Assembly: GCF_009905375.1 (NCBI RefSeq)
Contig: NC_133650.1
Coordinates: forward strand, 146,834,567-146,898,566
Origin: Apium graveolens
Lineage: Eukaryota; Streptophyta; Magnoliopsida; Apiales; Apiaceae
Length of the DNA: 64,000 bases
Direction: 5' to 3'
Shown: positions 35,495 to 46,936 of the stretch, piece by piece
How positions within the stretch are numbered: the first letter of the stretch is position 1
Layout of the letters: each line of letters starts with the position of its first letter
Position numbers and translations under genes: made by a program
The notes under the pieces: generated by a model
Told to the model about the DNA's origin: nothing
The model's database searches: none
What the model saw: the letters and a program-made list of their open reading frames with translations, nothing else

Positions 35495-36610
35495 CTACAC
35501 ATAGTAAACCTTCAGGTTTTGTGCATGCCAAGTTCTCGGGACTTCAAAACCATCCATAGTTTCCAGCTTGTAGGTTCCTCTACCCTGAACACTCTTAACT
35601 TTGTATGGCCCTTCCCAATTTGGGGCAAGCTTCCCTTTCTGCCCTACACCAGAAGCTTCCACCTTTCTAAGGACCAAATCTCCTTGCTTGAAGAACCTTT
35701 CCTTAACCCTTAGGTTGTAATAGAACGAGGCTTTCTTCTGATAGTCCACTATCTTTGCATGTGCTTCGTCCCGTACCTCATCAATTAAGTCCAAGGCTAA
35801 TTTTTGCCCTTCCTCATTTTCTTCAGCATTAAAAGCCTGGATTCTTGGAGAGGAATATGATATTTCCACTGGAACTACTGCTTCTGCCCCATATGCCAAC
35901 ATGAAGGGAGTTGCTCCTGTCGTGACTCTACAGGTGGTCCTATAGGCCCATAATATGGGAAGTATCTCATCCACCCAATTATTTCTTGACTTCTCGATCC
36001 TCTTCTTTAGTCCATCCAGGATTATTCGATTTGCTACTTCCGCTTGCCCATTGGCTTGTGGGTGAGCCACAGAGGTGAATCACAACTCAATTTCATTTTC
36101 TTCGCAATACTTCTTGAATTCCTCGTTGTTGAATTGTGTTCCATTGTCAGTGACGAGGATACGGGGAATTCCATATCGGCACATAATGTTTTCCCACAGG
36201 AATTGTGCAACCTGCTTAGTTGTGATTTTGGCCAAAGGTTTGGCTTCGATCCACTTGGTGAAATAATCAATGGCTACAATCAGAAACTTCCTTTGTGCCG
36301 TGGCCACAGGAAAAGGCCCTAGAATATCCATCCCCCACATAGCAAAGGGAATAGGCGAGTTGATAGAGGTCAGCATCTCGGGGGGTTGTTTAACAACTGG
36401 TGCATGCTTCTGACAGCGATCACACTTCTTCACATATTTTTTGGCATCAGCCATCATTTCTGGCCAATAGAAGCCTAAACGGGTTATTTTATGAGCCAAG
36501 GCCCTACCCCCCAAGTGTTGTCCACAAATACCTTCATGCACTTCCTCGAGAGCCAAGCGTGCCTCATCGGGCCTGAGACACCTTAAGTAAGGAACCACAA
36601 AAGATCTTTT
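35495..36610 (-). pseudogene. Element E integrase
   Basis: HHCC finger GQHLGGRALAHKITRLGFYW...CDRCQKH (36540-36400), then core WGMDILGPFP (Asp, about 36330), VTDNGTQFNN (Asp, about 36150) and GQAEVANR (Glu, about 36050). The C-terminal part runs to GTYKLETMDGFEVPRTWHAQNLKVYYV (stop 35495). TGA at 36080-36082 stands where C has CGG (KLRF), consistent with a CGA to TGA change. Otherwise the domain is intact. Confidence 0.9.
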
Positions 36611-37262
36611 ATACAGAATCCCATCTATCAAAGAGTATCTTAGTGCTCGAACAGTTAACTTTCGTGCTTCAGTTGCATCGCTTGGCAACCATCCGGTTTG
36701 AATGTGAGCCTTAATGGGATCGATCCATGACGTCCCCAGGCCTATGGGAGCCATAAGCTTAACATCTATGCTTCGCGTCTTTAAAACACGGAAGTACACA
36801 CTTCCTGAACTTTCTTCTATCTCAGATGAAGCAAACTTTGATAGCGCATCTGCCTTAACATTTTCTTCCCTTGGAATGTGTTCAACATGGCATTCATTAA
36901 ATTGGGTCATCACAGCCCTTACTAGGCGGACATACTTAGCCATCGTATCATCCCTTGCCTCAAATTCTCCCTTTACCTGGGATATGATCAGCTTCGAGTC
37001 TCCACGGACCTTTAAGTTTTTGACTCTAAGTGTCCCAGCTAGACCAAGGCCAGCTATCAGGGCTTCATACTCTGCCTCATTATTTGTGGTTGGGAAGTCT
37101 AGCTTCATAGCATACTCAATCAAGAACCCATCAGGGCTTTGCAAAACCAACCCTGCTCTACTGGAGTTTGTTTTTGATGCTCCATCAAAATAGAGAACCC
37201 AATATTCTTTCTCATCCTTCTCTTTGCCCCCATTATCGACTCCCTTGTCTTGAGGTATGGCA
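36611..37262 (-). pseudogene. Element E second RNase H domain
   Basis: Contains YWVLYFDGAS (first catalytic Asp, about 37195), NNEAEYEALIAG (Glu), RGDSKLIISQVKGEF (Asp) and HIPREENVKADALSKFAS (final Asp). Extra RNase H after the RT-linked one is characteristic of Tat elements. A frameshift in a C-run at 37270-37277 separates it from RT. Confidence 0.88.
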
Positions 37263-38820
37263 TCATCCTGCCCCCCCGACTTCTTGGTTGGGTATAGTAC
37301 ATTCCACCAGGAAGTCAACTAGTGCCTGGGCTTTTATTGCCGTACGTGGCTTATACTTGAGATCGAACTCTCCTAGCTCTATTGCCCACTTAATCAATCT
37401 CCCACTTGCCTTGGGACTGTGAATGATATTTCTCAGTGGCTGATTTGTCAGCACCTCAATCTGATGAGCCTGAAAGTATGGACGCAGTTTTCTCGAAGCC
37501 ATTACCAAGGCTAGAGCAAACTTCTCAATAGTTGAATAATTCAATTCAGCACCATGCAAAATTTTGCTGACATAGTATACGGGTTTCTGGACTTTCAGTT
37601 CCTCCTTAACCAACACCGCGCTCAAGGCGCTTTCTGAAACAACCAAGTACAAGAATAAAACTTCACTCAGAACTGGCTTGGCCAACAACGGGGCCTGGCC
37701 CATATACTTCTTTAACTCTTCAAATGCCTTCTGATTTTCCTCACTCCATACAAAGTCTTTAATGTTCTTTAATGACTTGAAGAATGACAAGCACTTGTCT
37801 CCTGACTTGGAGATGAATCGTCCTAGCGCAGCAACCCTTCCTGTGAGTTTCTGAACATCCTTGACAGTTTTTGGGGGTTCCATATCCAGGATTGCCTTTA
37901 TTTTATCGGGGTTAGCCTCAATTCCCCTCTTTGAGACCATCAATCCCAAGAATTTTCCAGATCCTACTCCGAAAGCACACTTTGTAGGATTCAACATCAT
38001 CTTGTGGTACCTCAGGACCTCAAAAGCTTCCCTCAAATGGGTTATATGATCAGTCTTTACTAGACTCTTGACTAGCATGTCATCAACATAGACTTCCATA
38101 GTCTTCCCAATAAGATCCTTAAAAATTTTATTCACCAACCTCTGATAGGTGGCTCCTGCATTCTTGAGACCAAACGCCATAACAAGATAATAATAAACAC
38201 CAAAGTCAATGATAAATGATACCTTTGGAATGTCATTCTTATGCATTTTGATCTGATTGTATCCGCTAAATCCATCCATGAAACTCAGCATCTCATGCCC
38301 AGCAGTGGCATCAATCAAAGTATCAATTCTCGGCAACGGAAAACAGTCTTTGGGGCATGCATCATTCAGATCAGTGAAGTCTATACACATCCTCCACTTT
38401 CCATTAGCCTTCTTCACCATTACAGGGTTTGCTAACCACTCCGGAAATTAAATCTCCTCAATGAAACCAGCCTCTAAGAGCTTTTCTACTTCCTGTTTTA
38501 TAGCCTCCTGTCTTTCCGGGGCAAAATTTTTTTTCTTTTGTTTCACTGTCTTCCGGCTTGGATCCACATTTAGCTTGTGAGTAATTAACTCCGGGTCTAT
38601 GCCTGGCATATCAGCTGCTGACCATGCAAACACATCACTATTTTCTTGTAAAAATTTCACTAACTTCCCTCTAAGAGGCTCTTCTAATGTGGCTCCAATG
38701 AAAGTCATCCTCTCAGGATTCTCGGGGTCTAAAGGAACCGAAACCAATTCTTCTGCTGGCCTTCCTCTATTCTCATCATTTTCTCGAACATCCATATCTT
38801 CAATAGGAAGAACCTGCCCC
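37263..38820 (-). pseudogene. Element E reverse transcriptase with linker
   Basis: The linker (38795-38450) has GATLEEPLRGKLVKFLQENSDVFAWS. RT has FTDLNDACPKDCFPLPRIDTLID, MDGFSGYNQI (catalytic Asp), VMAFGLKNAGATYQRL and VYVDDMLVKS (YVDD, about 38080), then GRVAALGRFISKSGDKC. TAA at 38448-38450 replaces the CAA of C (EEI-Q-FPEW). Confidence 0.92.
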
Positions 38821-41209
38821 CGACTCCATCTGCCCTCAAAGAGGCCACATAACAGCTTCTAGCCATTTTTTGATCTCCTCTCTCTTCTCCAATCCCGTTT
38901 CGGGTGGGAAACTTCATGACTGAATGGTAGGAAGAGGGGACTGCCTTAAAGGCATGTATCCCTGTTCTCCCCATGATAGCATTATAAGTTGAACTAGCCT
39001 TTACCACCACAAAATCCAGCATCTGCGTTACTTGCCTTGGTTCCGTACCTATGGTGGTTGGCAATTTGATTATCCCTTCTACAGGACATTCTACTCCAGC
39101 AAATCCATATATCGGCATGTCGGTTGGTGTCAACTAGGAGTCGTTATACCCCATTCTTAGAAAGGTGTCGTGGAGCAAGATATCCACAGAAGCACCATTA
39201 TCCACAAGGACCTTCTTAACCGGGCTATTTCCTATTATCGGTGTTATGACCACCGGGTCGTCATGGGGAAACTTCACACCCTCTAGGTCGGAATCATCAA
39301 AAGCCAATGTTACTTCTGTCCTGGCCCTCTTCGGGGCTTCTCCAACAATATGCATAACCTCCCTAGTATATGCCTTTCTGGAATTTTTGGACAATCCAGC
39401 AGCAGTTGGACCTCCAAAGATCGTGTTTATCACTGGCCCTCGAGGGCGTCGCGGTCCTCCAAAAAATGCATTTATAACCGGCCCTCTAGGTTGGGGATTC
39501 CGCCCCTGATCGTCTTGGTCTCTCCTACGATCTTCAAAGTTCTTCCTTCCATTATTATTTCTGTCCCCTCCTTCTCTAGTATACTTGTTCAATCTTCCTT
39601 TTCGAATCAAAAACTCAATTTCGTCCTTCAATTGCCTGCACTCATCGGTGTCATGGCCAACATCTTTGTGGAATCTACAATATTTGCTCTTATCTAGCTT
39701 GGCTGGATCGGCCTTCAAGGGCTTAGGCCAACGAACATCTCGATCTTTCTCGATCTCCATCAAGATCTGGCTTCTGGGAGCATTCAGCTTAGCGTATTCG
39801 GTGAACTTTTGCCCAGGTCCTCCCTTCTTGGGGGTTGAATCAGGGTTTTGTTCGGTTCTAGGATACTTATCCTTAGCGATATACTCCAGATCAGTTTTCC
39901 GCTTCTTGCCTCCAGTGGGCTCATTACTTACTACGGTCTTCCTCATGCTTTCTTCAACCTTGATATACTTCCCTGCCCTCTCTTGGAGTTGCAACATATT
40001 TTTAGGGGGACGTTTGGCCAAGGACATCTTGAAAAACTCATCCCTAGTTCCTTGTTGCAGTGCTATCATAGCTACCTTATCATCAAGGTCTGGGACTTTT
40101 AAAGCCTCCTTTGTAAAACGATTCAGGTAATCTCTCAAGGATTCCTTAGCTTCCTGCACAATACTCATAAGAGATGCTGAACTTTTCTCATGGACTCTCC
40201 CACTGATGAACTGCTTAATAAAAGCCTGACTTAACTCCCTGAACGATCCAATAGAGTTTGGGGGCAAGCGGCTGTACCATCTTTGAGCCATACCCGACAG
40301 GGTTTGAGGGAAGGCCCGACACTTTATAGCATCATTCACGGGTTGCAGCAGCAGTGCATTAGAGAATGTCCTAACATGATTTGCGGGGTCTCCCGTGCCA
40401 TCATAGGCTTTGATAGTGGGCATCTTGAACTTTCTTGAGATATGGGCATTCATTATTTCTTCTGTGAAGGGCGGAGTTGGATCATCAGGATCTCCAAGGG
40501 GAAGTAGATTGCTTGGATCAGTTCTTGGGGCAACAACTCTTCTTCGCACCGGACCATCCAGGTCTATGACAGGAGGAGGATTTCTCCCCCTGGGAGGTAT
40601 ATGGGGTCTGGCGACCTGGTGAGCCTCCAAATCACGCCTCAGCCTTTGGATCTCGGCCTCATGAGCCCTAATCCTTTCCTGCACTTCTTGGGGATTCGCC
40701 CATGGGGTGCTTTGAGGGTGTTGCCTTCCATCAGCCATTGGCTCTTTGCCAGGATGCCTCCTTCTCGGGGCCACTTCATCATCCGAAGATTCAGAGTCTC
40801 TCTCAGTTTAAGGACCAGAAAATTCCCGATCCTCAGGGATATGACCCAAACCTCGTATATAGGGGGGCGACCGCCCTCGTGCTTCGCTTCGCCCAGCATA
40901 TCCACTTCCTCCAACCTCAGGGTGAAGGGGCATCCCATAAGGGGGGTTGGTAGTAACAATAGTTGAATATTCATACCCAACAGGTCGATAATTTACAGGT
41001 ATATGTATTTGTTGAACTTGAGGATTCGTACCTTGAATCGGGGGAGTTGTCCCTTGTAGCTGGGGTTGAGTTGCCCCTGTCTGGGCTTCCTCCTGAGTAG
41101 ATGAATAAGTTGAATGGGGAGGAACCTCCACGGTTGATGAAATCACCTGGGTTGTCTCTGATGGTGTTCCTTCCTCTATAGCTCCAATTGTTCTCCGTGT
41201 TCTCGCCAT
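38821..41209 (-). pseudogene. Element E gag and protease
   Basis: Starts at ATG 41209 (MARTRRTIGAIEEG). TAA at 40808-40810 replaces the Tyr codon of C. The next frame stays open for 546 codons (40774-39134): capsid (FKMPTIKAYDGTGDPANHVRTF), knuckle YCRFHKDVGHDTDEC, then protease VLVDNGASVDILL. TAG at 39134-39136 replaces the Gln of C (YNDSQL). A frameshift near 38820 leads to the RT linker. All breaks differ from those in C, so the two copies decayed independently. Confidence 0.9.
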
Positions 41210-41242
41210 GGTTGTTGTTGTCTTCCCACAGACGGCGCCAAA

Positions 41243-41781
41243 TGTTATGGATTAAAAACTAATATATATAATTGTTGTATTTATTGCTAAGATTCAGGAG
41301 CTCAAGGCCTTTAATGGCTGTTCTCGTGTTTCGTAGCTTAATTCTGCCTTTACGAGATGCCTACGTATCTCTGTGAATTAGAGAATCAAGCCAAAAAACG
41401 TAGTTCTGATTTGTGGGGTGAGACCCCTTATATAGATGTTGGGAGTCCTAGAATTGGACTTGGTATAGGAGACCTGGTGGGCAAGTCTCATAATTAGAAT
41501 GGACTTTGGAGTCCTAGATAGTAGGAAACTGATTCCTTATCCTTTTAGGTCCCCTTGAGGCTAATCTATAAGGATTTATATCCTTATCATGACTCTTCTC
41601 AATAGCTGATTTTCCCTTATTAATCAATTACGAAATTAATTAATAATCAGGGCTTTTGGGCCTTCATTAGGCCATCAGGCTTAACCTTTCCGGTCTGAGT
41701 ATCACATATCTTTTTATTGGGCCTAGCAGCCCATACCTTGCAGTATTTAATTATACTATCACAATTTATTTACCCCTATCA
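41243..41781 (-). repeat. Element E 5' LTR (right)
   Basis: 539 bp, with minus-strand TATA box at 41427-41435. The PBS, TTTGGCGCCGTCTGTGGG on the minus strand, lies at 41225-41242. Confidence 0.93.
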
Positions 41782-41786
41782 ACTTG

Positions 41787-43037
41787 AATGGAGAGTTTCT
41801 AGCTTATGTCAAAGAAAATGGTATAGTCTCCCAGTGGACTCCTCCATATACTCCACAGTTGAATGGGGTATCTGAAAGGAGAAATCGAACTTTGTTAGAC
41901 ATGGTTCAGTCCATGATGAGCTATGCGAATCTTCCAGTATTCCCGTGGGGTTATGCATTGGAAACCTCAGCATATTTACTGAAGAAGGTGCCTTCTAAAT
42001 CTGTTCCTCAAACTCCATATAAGATATGGAAAGAAAGGAAACCGAGTCTTAAACACGTTAAGATTTGGGGATGTCCAGCTTATGTCAAGAAAGTTGACCC
42101 AGATAAGCTGGAATCTCGATCTGTAAAATGTAATTTTGTGGGATATCCTAAAGAGACTTTAGGGTATTACTTTTACACCGATTATCGGGTGTTTATCTCC
42201 AGACATGCTACCTTCTTGGAAAAGCAATTTATCCTTGAAGGAAACAGTGGGAGCAAAATTGAACTTGATGAAGTTCAAGAAGCACAAACTACTACGGATC
42301 AAGTGGAAACACCTGTTCAGACTGAACAACCTTCTGTGGAACAGCCCATTCATAGGTCAGGGAGAGTGTCTCGCCAACCTGAGAGGTATTATGGCCTTGT
42401 CATTGAGAATGACAATGAGTTGTCAATCATTGATGATGACGACCCTGTGACCTATAATGAGGCTATGAGTAGTGTTGACTCAGAGAAATGGCATGGTGCC
42501 ATAAAATCCGAAATGGAATCTATGTATACCAACCAAGTATGGACTCTGGTTGAGGCGCCTGAAGGTGTTAAGCCTATTGGGTGCAAGTGGGTATACAAAA
42601 GAAAGATTGGAGCAGATGGGCAGGTGGAGACCTATAAGGCCAGGCTCGTGGCAAAAGGATTCAGACAAAGGCAATGGATTGACTTTGATGAAACTTTTTT
42701 GCCTGTAGCCCTGTTAAAATCAATTCGGATTTTGCTTGCGATTGCTGCTTACTACGACTATGAGATCTGGCAAATGGACGTGAAAACGACCTTCCTCAAT
42801 GGGAAACTTGAAGAGGAAGTGTATATGACACAACCAGAGGGTTTTCTTTCCAAGGGAAATGAACACCTAGTGTGTAAGCTGCTACGAACCATATATGGTT
42901 TAAAGCAAGCTTCTCGTAGATGGAACATCCGTTTTGATGAGACAATTAAAGATTTTGGTTTTATCAAAAACATAGATGAACCATGTGTCTACAAAAGGGT
43001 TAGTGGGAGCGTGGTAACATTTCTTATATTGTATTGA
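41787..43037 (+). pseudogene. Element D integrase C-terminus and truncated RT
   Basis: Continues from 32255 after removal of E. Integrase: NGEFLAYVKENG, then QWTPPYTPQLNGVSERRNRTLLDM with the catalytic Glu. RT: WVYKRKIGADGQVETYKARLVAKGF, WQMDVKTTFLNG (Asp; Thr replaces the common Ala), MTQPEGF and LLRTIYGLKQASRRW. The frame ends at 43037 at SVVTFLILY, which is where YVDD should follow; YVDD is missing because of the deletion. Copia gene order is preserved. Confidence 0.9.
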
Positions 43038-43166
43038 AAGAGGAGACGTCAAGAGAGTTGACACACATAACAACGTAGCAGACCCACTCACAAAGCCACT
43101 TTCTCAAAGTCACTTTGATCGTCATAAAGACAAGATGGGTATTAGATATCAGAGTGATTGGCTTTA
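43038..43166 (+). pseudogene. Element D RNase H C-terminal remnant
   Basis: Directly after the RT frame comes ERGDVKRVDTHNNVADPLTKPLSQ, the end of copia RNase H. About 1 kb that should lie between (YVDD to most of RNase H) is gone. It ends at two stops before the PPT. Confidence 0.8.
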
Positions 43167-43170
43167 GTAG

Positions 43171-43180
43171 AAGTGGGAGA
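43171..43180 (+). promoter_or_regulatory. Element D polypurine tract
   Basis: AAGTGGGAGA directly before the 3' LTR. Confidence 0.7.
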
Positions 43181-43181
43181 T

Positions 43182-44914
43182 TGAAAGAGATGTGTCCTAA
43201 GTCCAATCATGTACGATGATTTAGGAATAACTTTTATGTAATCTGTTTTGATTTCATTGATATTAATGAAAGACTTATTTTGGTTTTATTGCGGGCTTTA
43301 TCTATTTAAGTGTTTAAATAAGATATACCATAGTTTAGAGTAAAGCTTTTTATGGATTATGATGAGATCATAATAATGAGACCTAAAAGATGATAACTCT
43401 GAACTTAAATATTTCCTGGTCGTAGGATTACTAATTGGTAATTAGTAATCCGCAAAGATCGGTACATCCTATGCTTGCTTCATTATGAAGGATGTCTGTT
43501 CTCATAGACATTTGTGTGGTGACACTATAGCTAGTATGTAGGTGCTTATTATAGAATAAGTTCACTGAACATGACTCACACAGCTGAACAACTGATGGAG
43601 TTCACTCACGTGTCAGCAGTTGTTCACATAGTGATAGTTGTACAAGTATCCTTAGACTTGAGGTCATCATAGTCATCTTGTGTACACTGAACTATGCTTT
43701 GGTTTAGTTCTTAGTCTCCAGGGACAACTATAAGGGCTCTACTGGGTATAGGAATTTGTACACGAAGATAGTGTATGATCAATAAAGGATCTACCCCTTC
43801 CAGTGAAGGAAGAGAATGTTCAATGCTGATCCACTTATGCTAGTTCAGGAATCTCTGGCCAGAGTGAATGAAATTAGAAAGGAGTTTCTAATTTACATTA
43901 AATAGAACTAAGCATAGTGAATGGGAAAAAATGATTAAATAAGATAGGCTTGACACAAGTTCCATGCCTTGTATTTAATCGTGACATTGCAGGGTAGAAG
44001 GAATTGATTGTACGGTAACTACTCACTGAATAGGTTCTTGGTATTCTAAGTAGTGAATTCGTATTATCCGGATAGTCGCGATATGTTGAGAAGTATCCCT
44101 CACGATGTAGAATACATATGATGAATTTAATAATTAATCATATTTAATGAATTAGAGAATTTATATAAATAATGATAAAATAGTTTTATTATTATTTATT
44201 TCTACTACCGGCTTAATATTGAACCTACAGGGTCACACCATAAAAGAGAATAATTTAATGGTGGAGAATTAATTAATAATGGCTGGTAATTATTTATTTG
44301 TGAAATAAATAATTAATTAGCAGATTTAATAATTGATTAAATGAGATTTAATTAATTCTTAATATTATTAATTAAGAATTTAATTTTGGAAATTAAATCA
44401 AGTGAGAGAATTATTTTTCTAAAGTGTTTAGAAAAGGGATTAATGATTAAAAGGTGTTTTAATTATTAGTTAATTGGTTAATAAGAATAATCAATTAAAG
44501 GGTTAATAAGATAATAATAATATTTTATGGAAAATTTTCAGCTGAAAATTTTGCCTATAAATATACTATTATAAACTCTATTTGCCTCAACCCAAATAAT
44601 TAAGCCTAATTCTAAAGTAGAACAAGAGGGAGGCAACTAATTCTCTCAACCTCTTCCTCCTCCATCACATTGTACTATTGGTGGATACCGGTGGAGTGCT
44701 TCACACTTGAGGAGCAGCTGCTAGGGATTTTCGTTCATCATTCTTGGATCGCTATTAAAGACCTCCATCTTTCCATTAACGTAAAGCTTCTTAAGGTAAA
44801 CATACTGAACTACGAATTAAATATTATTTTTCGCATGGATCCTGCGGAGGGTTTCGGTTTTTTTTAAGATTTAAATTTACGTTTTCGTTGCGTTTATGTG
44901 CTAAAAACCCTTCA
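43182..44914 (+). repeat. Element D 3' LTR
   Basis: 1733 bp, colinear with 26921-28651 at about 98 percent by eye. TATA box at 44555-44563. Confidence 0.93.
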
Positions 44915-46440
44915 CTTCCTATTGAAGATATGGATGTCCGAGAAAATGATGAGAAGAGAGGAAAGCCAGCGGAAGACTTGGTGTCGATTCCTTTAGACCC
45001 CGAGAATCTTGAGAGGATGACTTTCATTGGAGCCACATTAGAGGAGCCCCTTAGAGGGAAGTTGGTGAGATTTTTGCAAGAAAATAGTGATGTGTTTGCA
45101 TGGTCAACAGCTGATATTCCAGGCATAGACCCGTAGTTGGTTACTCACAAGCTAAACGTGGACTCAAACCGGAAGACAGTAAAACAAAAGAAAAGAAACT
45201 TTGCCCCGGAAAGATAAGAAGCTATAAAATAGGAAGTAGAGAAGCTCTTAGAGGCTGGTTTCATTGAGGAGATTCAATTTCCGGAATGGTTAGCAAACCC
45301 TGTAATGGTAAAGAAGGCCAATGGAAAGTGGAGGATGTGTATAGGCTTCACTGATCTGAATGATGCATGCCCTAAAGACTGTTTTCCATTGCCAAGAATT
45401 GATACTTTGATTGATGCCACTGTTGGGCATGAGATGCTGAGCTTCATGGATGGATTTAGCGGATACAATCAGATTAAGATGCACAAGGATGACATTCCAA
45501 AGGTATCATTCATCACTGACTTTGGTGTTTATTGTTATCTTGTTATGGCATTTGGTCTTAAGAATGCAGGAGCCACCTATCAAAGGTTGGTAAATAAAAT
45601 TTTTAAGGATCTTATTGGTAAGACTATGGAAGTCTATGTTGATGACATGTTAGTCAAGAGTCTAGTAAAGACTGATCATATAACCCATTTGAGGGAAGCT
45701 TTTGAGGTCCTAAGGTACCACAAGATGATGTTAAATCCTACAAAGTGTGCTTTTGGAGTAGGATCTGGAAAATTTTTGGGATTGATGGTCTCCAAGAGAG
45801 GGATAGAGGCTAACCTCGATAAAATAAAGGCAATCCTGGACATGGAACCACAAAAAACTGTCAAGGATGTTCAGAAGCTCACAGGAAGGGTTGCTGCGCT
45901 GGGACGATTCATCTCCAAGTCAGGAGACAAGTGTTTGTCATTCTTCAAGTCACTAAAGAACATTAAGGACTTTGTATGGAATGAGGAAAACCAGAAGGCA
46001 TTCGAAGAATTAAAGAAGTATATGGCCCAGGCCCCGTTGTTGGCCAAGCCAACTTTGAATGAAGTTTTATTCTTGTACTTGGCCGTTTCAGAAAGTGCCT
46101 TGAGCGCTGTATTGGTTAAGGAGGAACTGAAAATCCAGAAACCCGTATACTATGTCAGCAAAATTCTGTATGGTGCTGAGTTGAATCATTCAACTATTGA
46201 GAAATTTGCTCTAGCCTTGGTGATGGCTTCAAGAAAGTTACGTCCCTACTTTCAGGCTCATCAGATTAAGGTGCTAACAAATCAGCCCCTGAGAAATATC
46301 ATTCATAGTCCCAAGGCTAGTGGGAGGTTGATCAAGTGGGCAATAGAGTTAGGAGAGTTCGACATTAAGTACAAGCCACAAACGGCAATAAAAGCCCAGG
46401 CATTAGCTGACTTCGTGGTGGAATGTACCATAGCCAACCA
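44915..46440 (+). pseudogene. Element C reverse transcriptase and first RNase H
   Basis: The linker DMDVRENDEKRGKPAE (44930) resumes directly after D. Stops at 45134, about 45215 and 45229 fall in the linker. RT is open from 45305 to 46555: MDGFSGYNQI (catalytic Asp), VYVDDMLVKS (YVDD, about 45640), and the RNase H connection YYVSKILYGAELNHSTIEKFALALVMASRKLRPYFQ. A conserved RT residue is changed, MCIGFTDLN against MCIDFTDLN in E. Confidence 0.92.
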
Positions 46441-46936
46441 AGAAGTCGGGGGGCAGGAAGATACCATACCCCAAGACAAGGAAGTTGATAATGGGGACAA
46501 AAGGAAGGGTGATAAGGAGAAAGAATATTGGGTTCTCTATTTTGATAGAGCATAAAAAACAAACTCAAGTGGAGCATGATTGGTTTTACAAAGCCCTGAT
46601 GGGTTCTTGATTGAGTATGCCATGAAATTAGACTTCCCAACCACAAACAATGAGGCAGAATATAAAGCCCTGATAGCTGGCCTCGGCCTAGCAGGGACAG
46701 TTAGAGTCAAAAACTTAAAAGTCCGTGGAGACTCGAAGCTGGTCATATCCCAGGTAAAGGGAGAATTTGAGGCGAGGGATGATACGATGGCTAAGTATGT
46801 CCGCCTAGTAAGAGCTGTGATGACCCAATTCAATGAATGCCATGTTGAGCACATTCCAAGGGAGGAAAATGCTAAGGCAAATGCATTATCAAAGTTTGCT
46901 TCATCTGAGATAGAAGAAAGTTCAGGAAGTGTGTAA
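46441..46936 (+). pseudogene. Element C second RNase H domain
   Basis: YWVLYFDRA keeps the first catalytic Asp, but the next Gly is Arg, and two stops follow (46553 and 46577). Open again from 46580, with NNEAEYKALIAG, RGDSKLVISQVKGEF and EENAKANALSKFA, in which the final Asp of E (ADALSK) is Asn. TAA at 46934 ends the frame. Confidence 0.87.

Larger units (their letters stand above)
32256..41781 (-). mobile_element. Element E: Ty3/gypsy Tat-type LTR retrotransposon, close relative of C
   Basis: LTRs 32256-32795 (540 bp) and 41243-41781 (539 bp), read on the minus strand as TGATAGGGGTAAATAAAT...CATAACA. TSD is a perfect ACTTG (32251-32255 and 41782-41786). The LTRs differ at only a handful of sites, so E is the youngest insertion here. 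The minus-strand order gag, protease, RT, RNase H, integrase is complete, with several stops and two frameshifts. It lacks the antisense gene that C carries between integrase and the 3' tail. Confidence 0.94.
26921..44914 (+). mobile_element. Element D: Ty1/copia LTR retrotransposon
   Basis: LTRs 26921-28651 (1731 bp) and 43182-44914 (1733 bp), TGAAAGAGATG...AAACCCTTCA. Flanks CTTCA and CTTCC are a 5-bp TSD with one change; element E shows that the uninterrupted sequence was GGTTCTTCCTATTG. PBS TGGCATCAGAGC and PPT AAGTGGGAGA set the plus orientation. Order gag, protease, integrase, RT as in Ty1/copia. The 5' leader is unusually long (about 1.9 kb) and structured. E interrupts integrase, and a deletion has removed the end of RT and most of RNase H. 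Confidence 0.93.

Noticed and set aside
36714..37193. 159-codon plus-strand ORF opposite E RNase H
   Set aside because: Complement of the RNase H frame, also mirrored in C (46537-47121).
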